Assembly (NCBI RefSeq): GCF_009797025.1
Contig: NZ_CP047027.1
Span: 744,001-808,000, forward strand
Direction of reading: 5' to 3'
DNA length: 64,000 nt
DNA from: Cellulophaga sp. L1A9
GTDB taxonomy: Bacteria; Bacteroidota; Bacteroidia; Flavobacteriales; Flavobacteriaceae
Shown here: positions 19,285 to 29,654 of the stretch, piece after piece
Numbering within the stretch: the first letter of the stretch is position 1
How the letters are laid out: the number at the start of each line of letters is the position of its first letter
The notes under the pieces: generated by a model
Database searches by the model: none
Seen by the model: only the letters and a program-made list of their open reading frames with translations
What the model was told of the DNA's origin: nothing
Program-made: the position numbers and the translations under genes

Positions 19285-19770
19285 ATGAAAACTGTTTCCA
19301 TTATAAGTATCTTATTCCTATTATGCTTTTTTACTTCTTGTAAAGATGAAGCAAAAGAAGTGATAAAAACTCCTGCTATAACATTTACAAAAGAAGGCGA
19401 ATTAATAATCTATAAAGCTAAAACAGATTCTATCATTGCTACTTTTGATATAGAGATTGCTGAGACAGATTACGAGACGGAAACTGGATTAATGTACCGT
19501 AAGACCATGAAAGCTGAGCAAGGAATGCTCTTTGTATTTCCTGATGTTGCCATGCATTCTTTCTATATGAAAAATACAGAGATTCCTCTTGATATTATTT
19601 ATATAGATGAAAATCTAAAAATTGCTAGTTTTCAAGAAAATGCAATCCCTTTTAATGAAGAAGGGCTATCCTCACAAGTGCCCATAAAATATGTACTTGA
19701 AACTAATGCAGGTTTAGCGGAAAAATATCTTCTAGAGGTGAAAGATAGTGTGGTGTATAAAAAACTGTAA
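19285..19770 (+). CDS. DUF192-family lipoprotein, 161 aa
   Basis: Small exported protein with a lipoprotein signal (MKTVSIISILFLLCFFTSC, Cys about 19), then a DUF192 beta domain: FDIEIAETDYETETGLMYR, MLFVFPDV, HSFYMKNTEIPLDIIYID and the later VLETNAGLAEKY. Related proteins have no established biochemical role. I chose the ATG at 19285, which gives a clean signal. An in-frame ATG at 19216 inside lgt would place 23 hydrophilic residues before it and is unlikely. It is 5 bases from lgt and 12 from the GNAT gene, so it lies in an lgt operon. Confidence 0.88.
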   Translation: MKTVSIISILFLLCFFTSCKDEAKEVIKTPAITFTKEGELIIYKAKTDSIIATFDIEIAETDYETETGLMYRKTMKAEQGMLFVFPDVAMHSFYMKNTEIPLDIIYIDENLKIASFQENAIPFNEEGLSSQVPIKYVLETNAGLAEKYLLEVKDSVVYKKL

Positions 19771-19782
19771 GCCTTCTCTCTA

Positions 19783-20301
19783 ATGGATTATCTACTAAAT
19801 AATATCACGTCTGAACGGTTGTTATTTAGGAAACTAGTTCCAAGTGACTTTGAATTATGGTTGCCATTTCATGAAGACGAAATAACCTCTGAATTTTGGA
19901 ATGGATTACCTGAAGACGCGGTAAAAGCCTGTAAGGAAGATTTTGAACGAACATTTTATCGGTACAAAAATAATCTTGGCGGGAAACACGCCTTGATAGA
20001 AAAACACAATAATACGCTTATAGGATTAGCAGGCTTGCTTATACAAGAGATTAATCACACTAAAGAACTTGAGATAGCCTATTCATTACTTCCTGAATAT
20101 TGGGGACGAGGCTACGCTTCCGAAGCGGCGTTGGAATGTAAAAAATACGCTCAAGGGAGAAATCTAAGCAGCTCCTTAATTAGCATCATTCATAAAGATA
20201 ATATTCCCTCTCAAAACGTAGCCTTGCGAAATGGAATGGCTATAGATGTTGAAACATCCTATCACGGAAACCCCGTTTATATTTACAGAATACAACTATA
20301 A
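19783..20301 (+). CDS. GNAT-family N-acetyltransferase, 172 aa
   Basis: RimJ/RimL-like acetyltransferase (acetyl-CoA to an amine). Family features: ITSERLLFRKLVPSDFELW at the N-terminus, GLAGLLIQEINHTKELEIAYSLLPEYWGRGYASEA with the acetyl-CoA loop WGRGYASEA (about 105-113), and IHKDNIPSQNVALRNGM (about 145-161) near the end. Length is typical. The substrate cannot be read from sequence. It sits between a DUF192 lipoprotein and an ABC ATPase in the same direction with 12-18 base gaps. Confidence 0.85.
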   Translation: MDYLLNNITSERLLFRKLVPSDFELWLPFHEDEITSEFWNGLPEDAVKACKEDFERTFYRYKNNLGGKHALIEKHNNTLIGLAGLLIQEINHTKELEIAYSLLPEYWGRGYASEAALECKKYAQGRNLSSSLISIIHKDNIPSQNVALRNGMAIDVETSYHGNPVYIYRIQL

Positions 20302-20319
20302 TTCAAATTTTATTGAAGC

Positions 20320-21546
20320 ATGTCTCATACCCTCATTTTCACTCAAAATACTAGCCCAACAAAAAGCTTAGTAGCTCAACTTCTTAATCCTGAGAATCCT
20401 TTAAACTTAGAAGCATTACAAAACCTTAAAGGCGATGTACTTTCAAAAGCTAGAATTGAAGAATTAATTTTTGAGGAAGAAGTCCATGAACTGAAGATGG
20501 CTACAAAAAACACATCTCAGACTTTAAAATCTATGTCTAGCGGCGAACAGCGCAAAATTGTTTCAAACTATCTTTTAGCATCTGAGGCAGATTTTCTAAT
20601 TTTAGATAATCCGTTTGATAATCTAGATCATGAATCCGTTGCTGAGTTAAAAACAACCATTGAAAAAAATGTTTCTAACAAGGTATTTATAATAATCCTA
20701 AGTAGAAAGACTGATGCCTTAGAATTTATTAAAATTAGATATCAATTTTCAAATGATGGAAGTTTACAACGTATAGAAGAAGAAAATGAACGCGATTTGG
20801 AAAATCCATTCACAAAAGATATTCCAAAACCTTTAAAAAAGATTGATTACGAAGGAGAGGTATTAATCAGCCTAAAAAATATAAACGTACAGTTTGATGA
20901 GAATCCTATATTAAAAAGCATTACTTGGGAGATAAAAAAAGGATCGTTCTGGCAATTGATAGGAAAAAATGGCAGTGGAAAAACTACTTTACTTTCTTTA
21001 ATTACAGGAGAAAACAGCAAAGGATACAACCAAGAACTCTATTTATTTGGCAAGAAAAAAGGCAGTGGCGAAACTATTTGGGATATCAAAAAAAGAATAG
21101 GCTACTACGCACCAACCTTAACGCATAATTTTAAACGCACTCATACTGTAAAAAACATGCTTATTTCTGGTTTAAACGACTCTATAGGCCTTTATAAAAT
21201 TCCAACAGAATCTCAGAACCTATTAGCCGAAGAATGGCTAGAAGTCCTTAATATGGAAAACCAAGCAGAAAATGTTTTTACAGAACTCCCTGCTGGCCAG
21301 CAACGTTTAATAATGATTGCTAGAGCCATGATAAAGCACCCCTTAGTACTTATCTTGGATGAACCTACAGAAAATTTAGATGATGAAAGCGCTGCGCTGT
21401 TTGTTGCATTGACGAATAAAATTGCAGCAGAGTCTGCAACTGCTATTATTTTTGTCTCCCATCGAGAAGAATACGGTCTTAGTCCTAAACAAAAATACAT
21501 CCTCACAAAAGGCCCAAATGGCTCTATTGGAACTATTATAAACTAA
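20320..21546 (+). CDS. Tandem ABC ATPase with degenerate N-terminal half (ModF-like), 408 aa
   Basis: Cytosolic ABC protein without membrane domains. The N-terminal half (about 1-165) keeps a signature-like MSSGEQRKI and a Walker B-like ADFLILDNPFDNLD but has no Walker A. It starts directly with MSHTLIFTQNTSPTKSL and is shorter than a normal ABC domain. The C-terminal half is complete: Walker A LIGKNGSGKTTLLSL (about 210-224), signature LPAGQQRLIMIARAM, Walker B VLILDEPTENLDDE, switch His in FVSHREEYG. The order resembles E. coli ModF/PhrA, a tandem ATPase of unclear job. It is last in the lgt run and followed by a strong hairpin. Confidence 0.85.
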   Translation: MSHTLIFTQNTSPTKSLVAQLLNPENPLNLEALQNLKGDVLSKARIEELIFEEEVHELKMATKNTSQTLKSMSSGEQRKIVSNYLLASEADFLILDNPFDNLDHESVAELKTTIEKNVSNKVFIIILSRKTDALEFIKIRYQFSNDGSLQRIEEENERDLENPFTKDIPKPLKKIDYEGEVLISLKNINVQFDENPILKSITWEIKKGSFWQLIGKNGSGKTTLLSLITGENSKGYNQELYLFGKKKGSGETIWDIKKRIGYYAPTLTHNFKRTHTVKNMLISGLNDSIGLYKIPTESQNLLAEEWLEVLNMENQAENVFTELPAGQQRLIMIARAMIKHPLVLILDEPTENLDDESAALFVALTNKIAAESATAIIFVSHREEYGLSPKQKYILTKGPNGSIGTIIN

Positions 21547-21572
21547 AAAAAGCCGCTAAATAGCGGCTTTTT
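21546..21572. terminator. Bidirectional terminator between ABC gene and secDF
   Basis: AAAAAGCCGCTA / TAGCGGCTTTTT, a 12-bp perfect stem with an AA loop and T-rich flank, between convergent genes. Confidence 0.9.
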
Positions 21573-21590
21573 CTTTATATAAAATAGTAT

Positions 21591-24572
21591 TTATTTTTCT
21601 TCTACTTCTACAATACCTTCTTGAGTACTGTTCTTTAATGTATCAAACATCACAGGTGTTGCAATGAATAAAGAAGAGTATGTACCTACTACAACTCCAA
21701 TGATCATAGCAAACATAAATCCTCTTAATGAATCACCACCGAAAGCAAAGATTGCAAGAAGAACTATAACAGTCGTTAAAGACGTATTTAAAGTTCTACC
21801 TAAAGTACTGTTTAAGGCTAAGTTTGTATTCTCTCCAGCACTCCAACCTCTTTCTGCTATAATCTCACGAATACGGTCAAAAACTACCACAGTATCATTC
21901 AATGAATATCCAATTACCGTTAGAATAGCAGCAATGAATGCTTGATCTATTTCCATATTAAAAGGCATGATCTTACCAAAAATAGAGAAGATACCAAGTA
22001 CAATTAATACATCATGAAATACCGCTGCAACAGCTCCTAAAGAGAATTGCCATTTACGGAAACGGAATAAGATGTATAAGAACACAACCGCTAAAGATCC
22101 AATAATAGCCCAAAAAGCATTATTTTTAATATCATCTGCAATGGTAGGTCCTACTTTCTTAGAAGACATGATACCTATAGCCTTATCATCATTAGCTACA
22201 GAGAAATCTGCAAAAGTTGTTCCGTCAGGGAAGTACTTCTGTAACGTCGTATATAACTTATTTTGAATTTCAGCATCAACTTCAATACCTTCTACATCAA
22301 CTTTATAAGGTGTTGTAATCATTACCTGATTGTCATCACCATATGTTTTAACATTTGTACCACTACCAAAGACAGCATTTAATTCTGTTGCCATTTCTGA
22401 TGGATTCACCGGTTGCTCAAAACGAACTTGGTACGAACGACCACCTACGAAATCTACACCTTGCTGTAATCCAGGACCAAAGAATAAGGAATACAAACCA
22501 ACAACTACCAATACTGTAGAAGCGATATACGCAATTTTTCTTTTCCCTAAGAAATCAATATGTACGTTCTTGAATAAGTTTTTAGTTAGCCCAGTAGAAA
22601 ACTCTAATTTTCTGTCTTTTGCTGCTAAATACCATCCTATTAATAAACGAGTAATAAAAATCGCTGTAAATAGTGAGGTTAAAATACCAATGATTAACGT
22701 AGTTGCAAAACCTTTAATTGGGCCAGAACCAAAAACAAATAAGATTACTGCCGTTAAACCTGTTGTAATGTTTGCATCTAAAATAGAAGATAATGCATTA
22801 CTAAAACCGTCTGCAATAGCGAGTGATTTGCCTTTACCTTTAGCAATCTCTTCTTTAATACGTTCGAATATAAGAACGTTTGCATCCACAGACATACCAA
22901 TAGTCAATACAATACCTGCTATACCCGGTAAGGTTAACACTGCTTTAATACTTGTTAGAACACCAAAGATTAAAAGTATGTTGAATAATAATGCAACATC
23001 TGCAAAAGCTCCTGCTCTACCGTAATAGAATATCATCCAAACTAATACAAAAACCATGGCAATAGCAAATGAATTGAATCCACTATCAATTGCTTCTTGC
23101 CCTAATGAAGGACCAACAATTTCAGATTGTACAATTTCTGCTTTAGCGGGTAATTTACCAGCTCTTAAAACGTTTGCTATATCTTTAGTTTCATTAATAG
23201 TAAATGCACCCGTTATTTCTGAACGACCACCAGAGATACCACCAACTTGTGATACTCCTGGAGCAGTGTATACTTTATTATCTAATACGATTGCAATACC
23301 TGTACCATTAAGATTAGCATCACTTGTAAGTTTTTGCCATTCTTTAGCCCCCTTAGTATTCATACTCATGGTTACTGCTGGTCTATTGCGAGGATCAAAA
23401 TCATCACGAGCATCACTAACCACATCACCACTAATTCTTGGAGTACCTGCTCTATTAGATTGTATTGCATACAAACCAACAATTTCTGCACCTTCTGTTG
23501 GTCGTTCCCATAAGAATTTTACAAATTGTAATTCTTTTGGTACCAATCTTCTAATTTCCGGCATTTTTAAGTATGCAGAAATCTGTGCTGTATCTTGAGT
23601 TGAAGCTCTTACAAAAGCTTGCCCTCCTGGATCAGCAGGAATTAGTAAACTAATTAAAGGATTTACTTCGCTAGCAAAATCAATTGAATCCTGAGCTACA
23701 TCAGACAAAAGAGAATCTATTTCTGATTCTGGTTTGCTTATTGTTTCTGGTTGCTCTACTTCTACTAATGTTTTAAGTTTTTCATTTGCTGCAAATAAAA
23801 ACTGACTTAAACCTTGATTATCTGGTCTGTACGTTTCCCAAAACTCTAATTGTGCTGTACTTGATAGTAATTCCTGAGCACGTGCAATATCTTTTGCACC
23901 AGGTAGTTCTACTAAAATACGACCTGAAGTTCCTTCTCTTTGGATGTTCGGTTGTGTAACACCAAATCCATCGATACGTTCTCTTAACACCTCAAATGCA
24001 GAAATAATAGACTCGTCTATTTTAGTTCTAATGATAGGCTTTACCTGATCATCGGTCATTTGAAAGTTAATAACATCACTTAAACCTTTGTTTGCAAAAA
24101 TTTCTGGCGATGCTAATTTTGTGTCGCTGCTAATTTTATCAAATTCTTGAAAAAATAGATCAACATACGTATCACTACTATTTTTTGAAGCGGCATCTGC
24201 ATTTGCAATTGCTTCATTGAATTTAGCATTAGAAGTATTATTTGCTAAGCCTTTTAAGATATCTTTTACAGATATCTGAAGGGTAACATTGATTCCCCCT
24301 TTTAAATCTAAACCTTTATTTAGCTCTTTCTTTTTAGCATCATTATAGGTGGTAAAGCCCATAATAGATTCCTCTCCAATAGAGTCTAAATACTTGACTT
24401 CTAAATCTTTTCTTTGATCTAAATAATCAGTTTCAGTACTAGAAATACTGTTAGTAGCATAGGTTGCTGCTTTCTTTTCAACATTGTTCGTTATGAACGT
24501 GTAAGACAATTGATAAATACTTACCAATCCAAACAAAAAAGCGAAAAGCTTTATAAGTCCTTTATTCTGCAT
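21591..24572 (-). CDS. secDF: Protein translocase SecD-SecF fusion
   Basis: Inner-membrane RND-type helper that uses the proton gradient to complete Sec-dependent export. SecD part: first helix at 8-28, a large periplasmic domain with LNKGLDLKGGINVTLQIS (about 80-100), RIDGFGVTQPNIQREG (about 197) and GRILVELPGA, then helices around 500-640 with IVLTIGMSVDANVLIFERIKEE. SecF part from about 665: FLGKRKIAYIASTVLVVVG, GVDFVGGRSYQVRF, IGYSLNDTVVVFDRIRE. The 993-aa single chain is the form usual in Bacteroidota. It also feeds cargo to T9SS through Sec. A good promoter lies upstream. Confidence 0.97.
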   Translation of the reverse strand: MQNKGLIKLFAFLFGLVSIYQLSYTFITNNVEKKAATYATNSISSTETDYLDQRKDLEVKYLDSIGEESIMGFTTYNDAKKKELNKGLDLKGGINVTLQISVKDILKGLANNTSNAKFNEAIANADAASKNSSDTYVDLFFQEFDKISSDTKLASPEIFANKGLSDVINFQMTDDQVKPIIRTKIDESIISAFEVLRERIDGFGVTQPNIQREGTSGRILVELPGAKDIARAQELLSSTAQLEFWETYRPDNQGLSQFLFAANEKLKTLVEVEQPETISKPESEIDSLLSDVAQDSIDFASEVNPLISLLIPADPGGQAFVRASTQDTAQISAYLKMPEIRRLVPKELQFVKFLWERPTEGAEIVGLYAIQSNRAGTPRISGDVVSDARDDFDPRNRPAVTMSMNTKGAKEWQKLTSDANLNGTGIAIVLDNKVYTAPGVSQVGGISGGRSEITGAFTINETKDIANVLRAGKLPAKAEIVQSEIVGPSLGQEAIDSGFNSFAIAMVFVLVWMIFYYGRAGAFADVALLFNILLIFGVLTSIKAVLTLPGIAGIVLTIGMSVDANVLIFERIKEEIAKGKGKSLAIADGFSNALSSILDANITTGLTAVILFVFGSGPIKGFATTLIIGILTSLFTAIFITRLLIGWYLAAKDRKLEFSTGLTKNLFKNVHIDFLGKRKIAYIASTVLVVVGLYSLFFGPGLQQGVDFVGGRSYQVRFEQPVNPSEMATELNAVFGSGTNVKTYGDDNQVMITTPYKVDVEGIEVDAEIQNKLYTTLQKYFPDGTTFADFSVANDDKAIGIMSSKKVGPTIADDIKNNAFWAIIGSLAVVFLYILFRFRKWQFSLGAVAAVFHDVLIVLGIFSIFGKIMPFNMEIDQAFIAAILTVIGYSLNDTVVVFDRIREIIAERGWSAGENTNLALNSTLGRTLNTSLTTVIVLLAIFAFGGDSLRGFMFAMIIGVVVGTYSSLFIATPVMFDTLKNSTQEGIVEVEEK

Positions 24573-24612
24573 TAGTTACTATATTAATTTCTGGTTTTTT
24601 TCTGTAAGCGTG

Positions 24613-24643
24613 CAAATATATCATTTAAGTAAGGAATTGACAA
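24613..24643 (-). promoter_or_regulatory. Promoter of secDF
   Basis: On the minus strand: TTG, 20 bases, TATATTTG, 40 bases before the secDF ATG. Confidence 0.65.
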
Positions 24644-24663
24644 TATTTTTTGCTTTTATAAGT

Positions 24664-24694
24664 AAGGGCAGTTATCAAACTGACAACTGCCCTT
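24664..24694 (-). terminator. Terminator of mdh
   Basis: A 14-bp stem AAGGGCAGTTATCA / TGACAACTGCCCTT (one wobble) with a 3-base loop, 25 bases after the mdh stop. The T-run is weak on either strand. Confidence 0.65.
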
Positions 24695-24718
24695 GTTTTA
24701 TTGGATTATTAGTGCCAA

Positions 24719-25645
24719 TTACAGCTCTAATAAATCGTTCGTTTTCTTTACTCCTGCTGCACTTTCCTGCATTTTAGCTTTATCTGCATCACTTAATGGA
24801 ATATTTACAATTTTCTCAATACCATCTTTACCCAAAATTACAGGCACCCCGATACAAAGACCACTTAAGTCATATTCTCCTTCTAAATAAGCAGAACATG
24901 GAAACATTTTCTTCTGATCGCAAGCAATAGCTTGAACCATACTTGAAACTGCTGCTCCTGGAGCATACCAAGCACTTGTTCCTAATAATTTTGTTAAGGT
25001 TGCACCACCTACTTTAGTATCTTCCGCAACTTGAGTTAATCTCTCTTCTGATAAAAACTCAGAAACTTTAATGCTATTACGAGTAGCATGCCCTGTTAAT
25101 GGCACCATACCAGTATCACTATGACCACCGATTACCATTCCATCAACATCAGAAATAGGAGACTCTAAAGCCTCTGCTAATCTATATTTGAAACGAGCGC
25201 TATCTAACGCACCACCCATTCCGATAATCTTATTTTTAGCCAAGCCAGTTGTTTTATGCACTAAATAGGTCATTGTATCCATTGGATTACTAACCACAAT
25301 AAGAATCACATTAGGAGAATACTTAATAAGATTAGAAGAAACAGTCTTAACAATTCCTGCATTAATACCTATCAACTCTTCTCTAGTCATTCCTGGCTTA
25401 CGAGGAATACCTGAAGTAATTACGGCAACATCACTACCTGCTGTTGCAGCATAGTCATTTGTGATCCCTGTTATTTTTGTATCGAAACCATTTAAAGAAG
25501 CTGTCTGCATTAAATCCATCGCTTTTCCTTCAGCGAATCCTTCTTTAATATCTAACAATACTACTTCTGATGCAAAATTCTTTATAGCTATGTACTCAGC
25601 ACAACTTGCACCAACAGCACCAGCTCCTACGACTGTAACTTTCAT
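24719..25645 (-). CDS. mdh: Malate dehydrogenase (NAD-dependent)
   Basis: TCA-cycle enzyme, malate to oxaloacetate with NAD+. It belongs to the lactate-dehydrogenase-like subgroup: Rossmann motif VVGAGAVGASCAEYIA (about 4-19), VVLLDIKEG, substrate loop GIPRKPGMTREEL (about 78-90), ILIVVSNPMDTMTYL (about 113), and the active-site GGHSDTGMVPL with catalytic His (about 171-181). The 308-aa length is typical. A possible -7 box TATTTTTG lies at 25677-25684. A quinone-linked malate oxidase gene (mqo) is also present at 36.3 kb. Confidence 0.97.
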   Translation of the reverse strand: MKVTVVGAGAVGASCAEYIAIKNFASEVVLLDIKEGFAEGKAMDLMQTASLNGFDTKITGITNDYAATAGSDVAVITSGIPRKPGMTREELIGINAGIVKTVSSNLIKYSPNVILIVVSNPMDTMTYLVHKTTGLAKNKIIGMGGALDSARFKYRLAEALESPISDVDGMVIGGHSDTGMVPLTGHATRNSIKVSEFLSEERLTQVAEDTKVGGATLTKLLGTSAWYAPGAAVSSMVQAIACDQKKMFPCSAYLEGEYDLSGLCIGVPVILGKDGIEKIVNIPLSDADKAKMQESAAGVKKTNDLLEL

Positions 25646-25676
25646 TTTATATTTTTTTATATTGATTTAATTGCCT

Positions 25677-25684
25677 CAAAAATA
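25677..25684 (-). promoter_or_regulatory. -7 box of mdh
   Basis: TATTTTTG on the minus strand, 31 bases before the ATG. No TTG is found at the expected -33 position, so support is partial. Confidence 0.4.
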
Positions 25685-25888
25685 CTGAAATTTAATAGAA
25701 AAAATAACTTATAAGGTGACTTTTAAAATTCAATTTTGTTAGTTTTTTTTGAAAAAAATAATCAACAAATGTTAAAGAAAAATGTAATTCAACGAATTTT
25801 CCTACAAAAGTTTACCATTGGTCGAAAAAAAGAGGAATAAACCAGTCATCTTTAGTATGTTTATCGTCCCAAATTAAACCTACTTACT

Positions 25889-26248
25889 ATGAAAAAGCAA
25901 TCCCCTTTCATAGCGCTTTGCGTTACGATACTTTTTGCAAGTTGCTCAAAAACAACTGTTAACAATGATCCAGTAATTGGCATATGGACCAATACTGTCG
26001 AGAGTAATTCTGTAAATCTAAAAATTATTAAAACAGAATCTGAATGGATTTTTAATGACGCCTACCTAGGAAGGTATCATCAATATCAAAACAGCGATTT
26101 GACTGTTCAAACAGATTTTAGCTGGAAACACGAAGATGACCAATACATCATTTCTTACCCAGGAACAGATTTCCCTGATGACATAGTTACCTTAGTACAA
26201 ACAACCTTACAAGAATCTGATGGTGATATTTTAGCCACTAGAGAATAA
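25889..26248 (+). CDS. Hypothetical small lipoprotein, 119 aa
   Basis: Unrecognised. It has a lipoprotein signal MKKQSPFIALCVTILFASC (Cys about 19), then a compact domain beginning DPVIGIWTNT, a beginning often seen in lipocalin-like folds. A run of short strands follows (VNLKIIKT, EWIFNDAYLG, LTVQTDFSWKHEDDQYIISYPG). It is probably a monocistronic periplasmic or surface lipoprotein, followed by a perfect hairpin terminator and preceded by a long AT-rich gap after the divergent mdh. The lipocalin comparison is weak. Confidence 0.7.
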   Translation: MKKQSPFIALCVTILFASCSKTTVNNDPVIGIWTNTVESNSVNLKIIKTESEWIFNDAYLGRYHQYQNSDLTVQTDFSWKHEDDQYIISYPGTDFPDDIVTLVQTTLQESDGDILATRE

Positions 26249-26268
26249 TTACAGCTCTATAAAGCAAT

Positions 26269-26304
26269 AAAAAAGGCTATCTGTTTAAACAGATAGCCTT
26301 TTTT
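26269..26304. terminator. Bidirectional terminator
   Basis: A perfect palindrome AAAAAGGCTATCTGTTT / AAACAGATAGCCTTTTT between convergent genes; A- and T-rich ends serve both strands. Confidence 0.92.
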
Positions 26305-26329
26305 AATATCTTCCTATTTTTAAAATAGA

Positions 26330-27334
26330 TTACCTAAACCCAAAGTTTACCCCTACAGATAAACTATTAAATTGTGCTATAGTATAATCTGCATGTAGCC
26401 TAAAAAAACCTAGTTTTAATTTTGTTCCAATGTTTGCAGTAGCTCCAGAAACTTTTTTAGTTAATGTAAAAGGATCTTCTATTGTTTGTTGAAAAGGACC
26501 CGACTGCACAATATAAGTTCCCAAAACATCTGTTTTAGAATTACCAGAGATATACCCTAAACCACCATAAAAATTAATAATCGGCATTTTCGTAGACACC
26601 ACTGCTTGAAAATTCCATGAATTTATTTTAGCATCAATTTTTTGATTTTCTCCTGCTATAATATCAGTATCGGTAAAATCATATGTTCCGTTCAAATGCG
26701 TATATCCTATCACTCCAGAAATAGCAACCGGCCATATTTTTTCTGCGGGCAATAAACTTGTAAGCTCATGCTGCAAACCAATACCGTAAAAACCAACAGC
26801 AACTTCGTCTGTTTCAATTTTCGGTAAAAATCGTGCTTTAATCTCCATCCCCTTTATAAGACCAACACTTACCTGCAAAAAAGCAGAGGGTACAAAATTG
26901 ATATTTTCTGACGACAGCCCGGTAGGCAAATCAAACTCTTCTCTAAACAAACCATTTTCATCTTCAACAAAAACACGAATATCTTCCAAATCGCCCAGTC
27001 CTGTTGCTACTGATTTGCTAAGACCACCATCTACAAATTGTAAGTTGTCATAATCTGCCGTATTTAAAACAAATGTTTTCTTGTCTTCTTTATTTTTAAA
27101 CGAAGCCATGTTCCCGATGATCGATATCTCGAAACCACCAAGAGGCTTAGTTTCTCCAGAATTATACCACCCATTAGAAATGCTATAAATCATTCCTTCA
27201 GACAGCGGCGCCATGTACGCGTTTGTAAAACGCTCTGCATCATCTACACCTGCAGCAAAAAGATTATTAATATCTGCTTGCGCTGTCGCCGACAAACCAG
27301 AAATTAGAACTAGCAAAAGAAAAAAGTGTTTCAT
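26330..27334 (-). CDS. DUF6588-like outer membrane protein, 334 aa
   Basis: Predicted exported beta-rich protein. The signal peptide MKHFFLLLVLISGLSATAQA is followed by DINNLFAAGVDDAERFTNAYMAPLSEGMIYSISNGWYNSG, the conserved start of this flavobacterial family, and by alternating strands (VAVGFYGIGLQHELTSLLP, INFYGGLGYISGNSKTD, FRLHADYTIAQFNSLSVGVNFGFR). The last strand ends in an aromatic-Arg pair, typical of outer-membrane barrels. Family assignment is from memory and moderately sure; the ligand and role are unknown. It is flanked by hairpins on both sides, so it is a single-gene transcript. Confidence 0.72.
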   Translation of the reverse strand: MKHFFLLLVLISGLSATAQADINNLFAAGVDDAERFTNAYMAPLSEGMIYSISNGWYNSGETKPLGGFEISIIGNMASFKNKEDKKTFVLNTADYDNLQFVDGGLSKSVATGLGDLEDIRVFVEDENGLFREEFDLPTGLSSENINFVPSAFLQVSVGLIKGMEIKARFLPKIETDEVAVGFYGIGLQHELTSLLPAEKIWPVAISGVIGYTHLNGTYDFTDTDIIAGENQKIDAKINSWNFQAVVSTKMPIINFYGGLGYISGNSKTDVLGTYIVQSGPFQQTIEDPFTLTKKVSGATANIGTKLKLGFFRLHADYTIAQFNSLSVGVNFGFR

Positions 27335-27359
27335 AGTTTTTATTATTTCTATAAAACTA

Positions 27360-27389
27360 AAAAACTCGCACGGTAGGTGCGAGTTTTTG
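27360..27389 (-). terminator. Terminator of gyrB
   Basis: AAAACTCGCAC / GTGCGAGTTTT with a 5-base loop and a T-run on the minus strand, 19 bases after the gyrB stop. Confidence 0.88.
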
Positions 27390-27407
27390 TTGTGTAATTA
27401 TAGTTTT

Positions 27408-29372
<1,965 letters not shown>

Positions 29373-29404
29373 TTAATGGTTTCAATATAAATTTAGCAAT
29401 CTTA

Positions 29405-29412
29405 CAAATATA
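29405..29412 (-). promoter_or_regulatory. -7 box of gyrB
   Basis: TATATTTG on the minus strand, 36 bases before the ATG. No well-spaced TTG seen. Confidence 0.45.
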
Positions 29413-29575
29413 AGCAATACCTAATGAAATTAAGGATTTGTAACAAAATGACAACAGTAAGTTATCAACAATAATTGTGGAAAATATTAGTATTGCATCT
29501 TTCTGTTATATTCCATCAGAATAGCCCTCTTAAAGACCACCATTTAAGCGATTTACCAAAATAGCATAAAACGAA

Positions 29576-29600
29576 AGAAGCACCCAAATTGGATGCTTCT
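29576..29600 (-). terminator. Terminator of asnB
   Basis: AGAAGCACCC / GGATGCTTCT (one wobble) with a 5-base loop, followed on the minus strand by a T-rich stretch, 54 bases after the asnB stop. Confidence 0.7.
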
Positions 29601-29654
29601 AATCGACTAATTATAATTAAAACTGAAAACAGTGGTAATTCTTATTTATAAAAT

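Noticed and set aside
22330..23025. 231-codon open frame antisense to secDF
   Set aside because: Lies wholly inside the conserved SecDF sequence, with no recognisable domain; a shadow frame. The same applies to the antisense frame at 23056-23598.
25768..25839. 23-codon ORF (MLKKNVIQRIF...) upstream of a lipoprotein gene
   Set aside because: Basic but without helix, signal or regulatory pattern; expected by chance in AT-rich DNA.
29462..29485. DnaA-box-like TTATCAACA and TTGTGGAAA near gyrB, possible oriC
   Set aside because: One mismatch each, no cluster, and no dnaA, dnaN or recF nearby.
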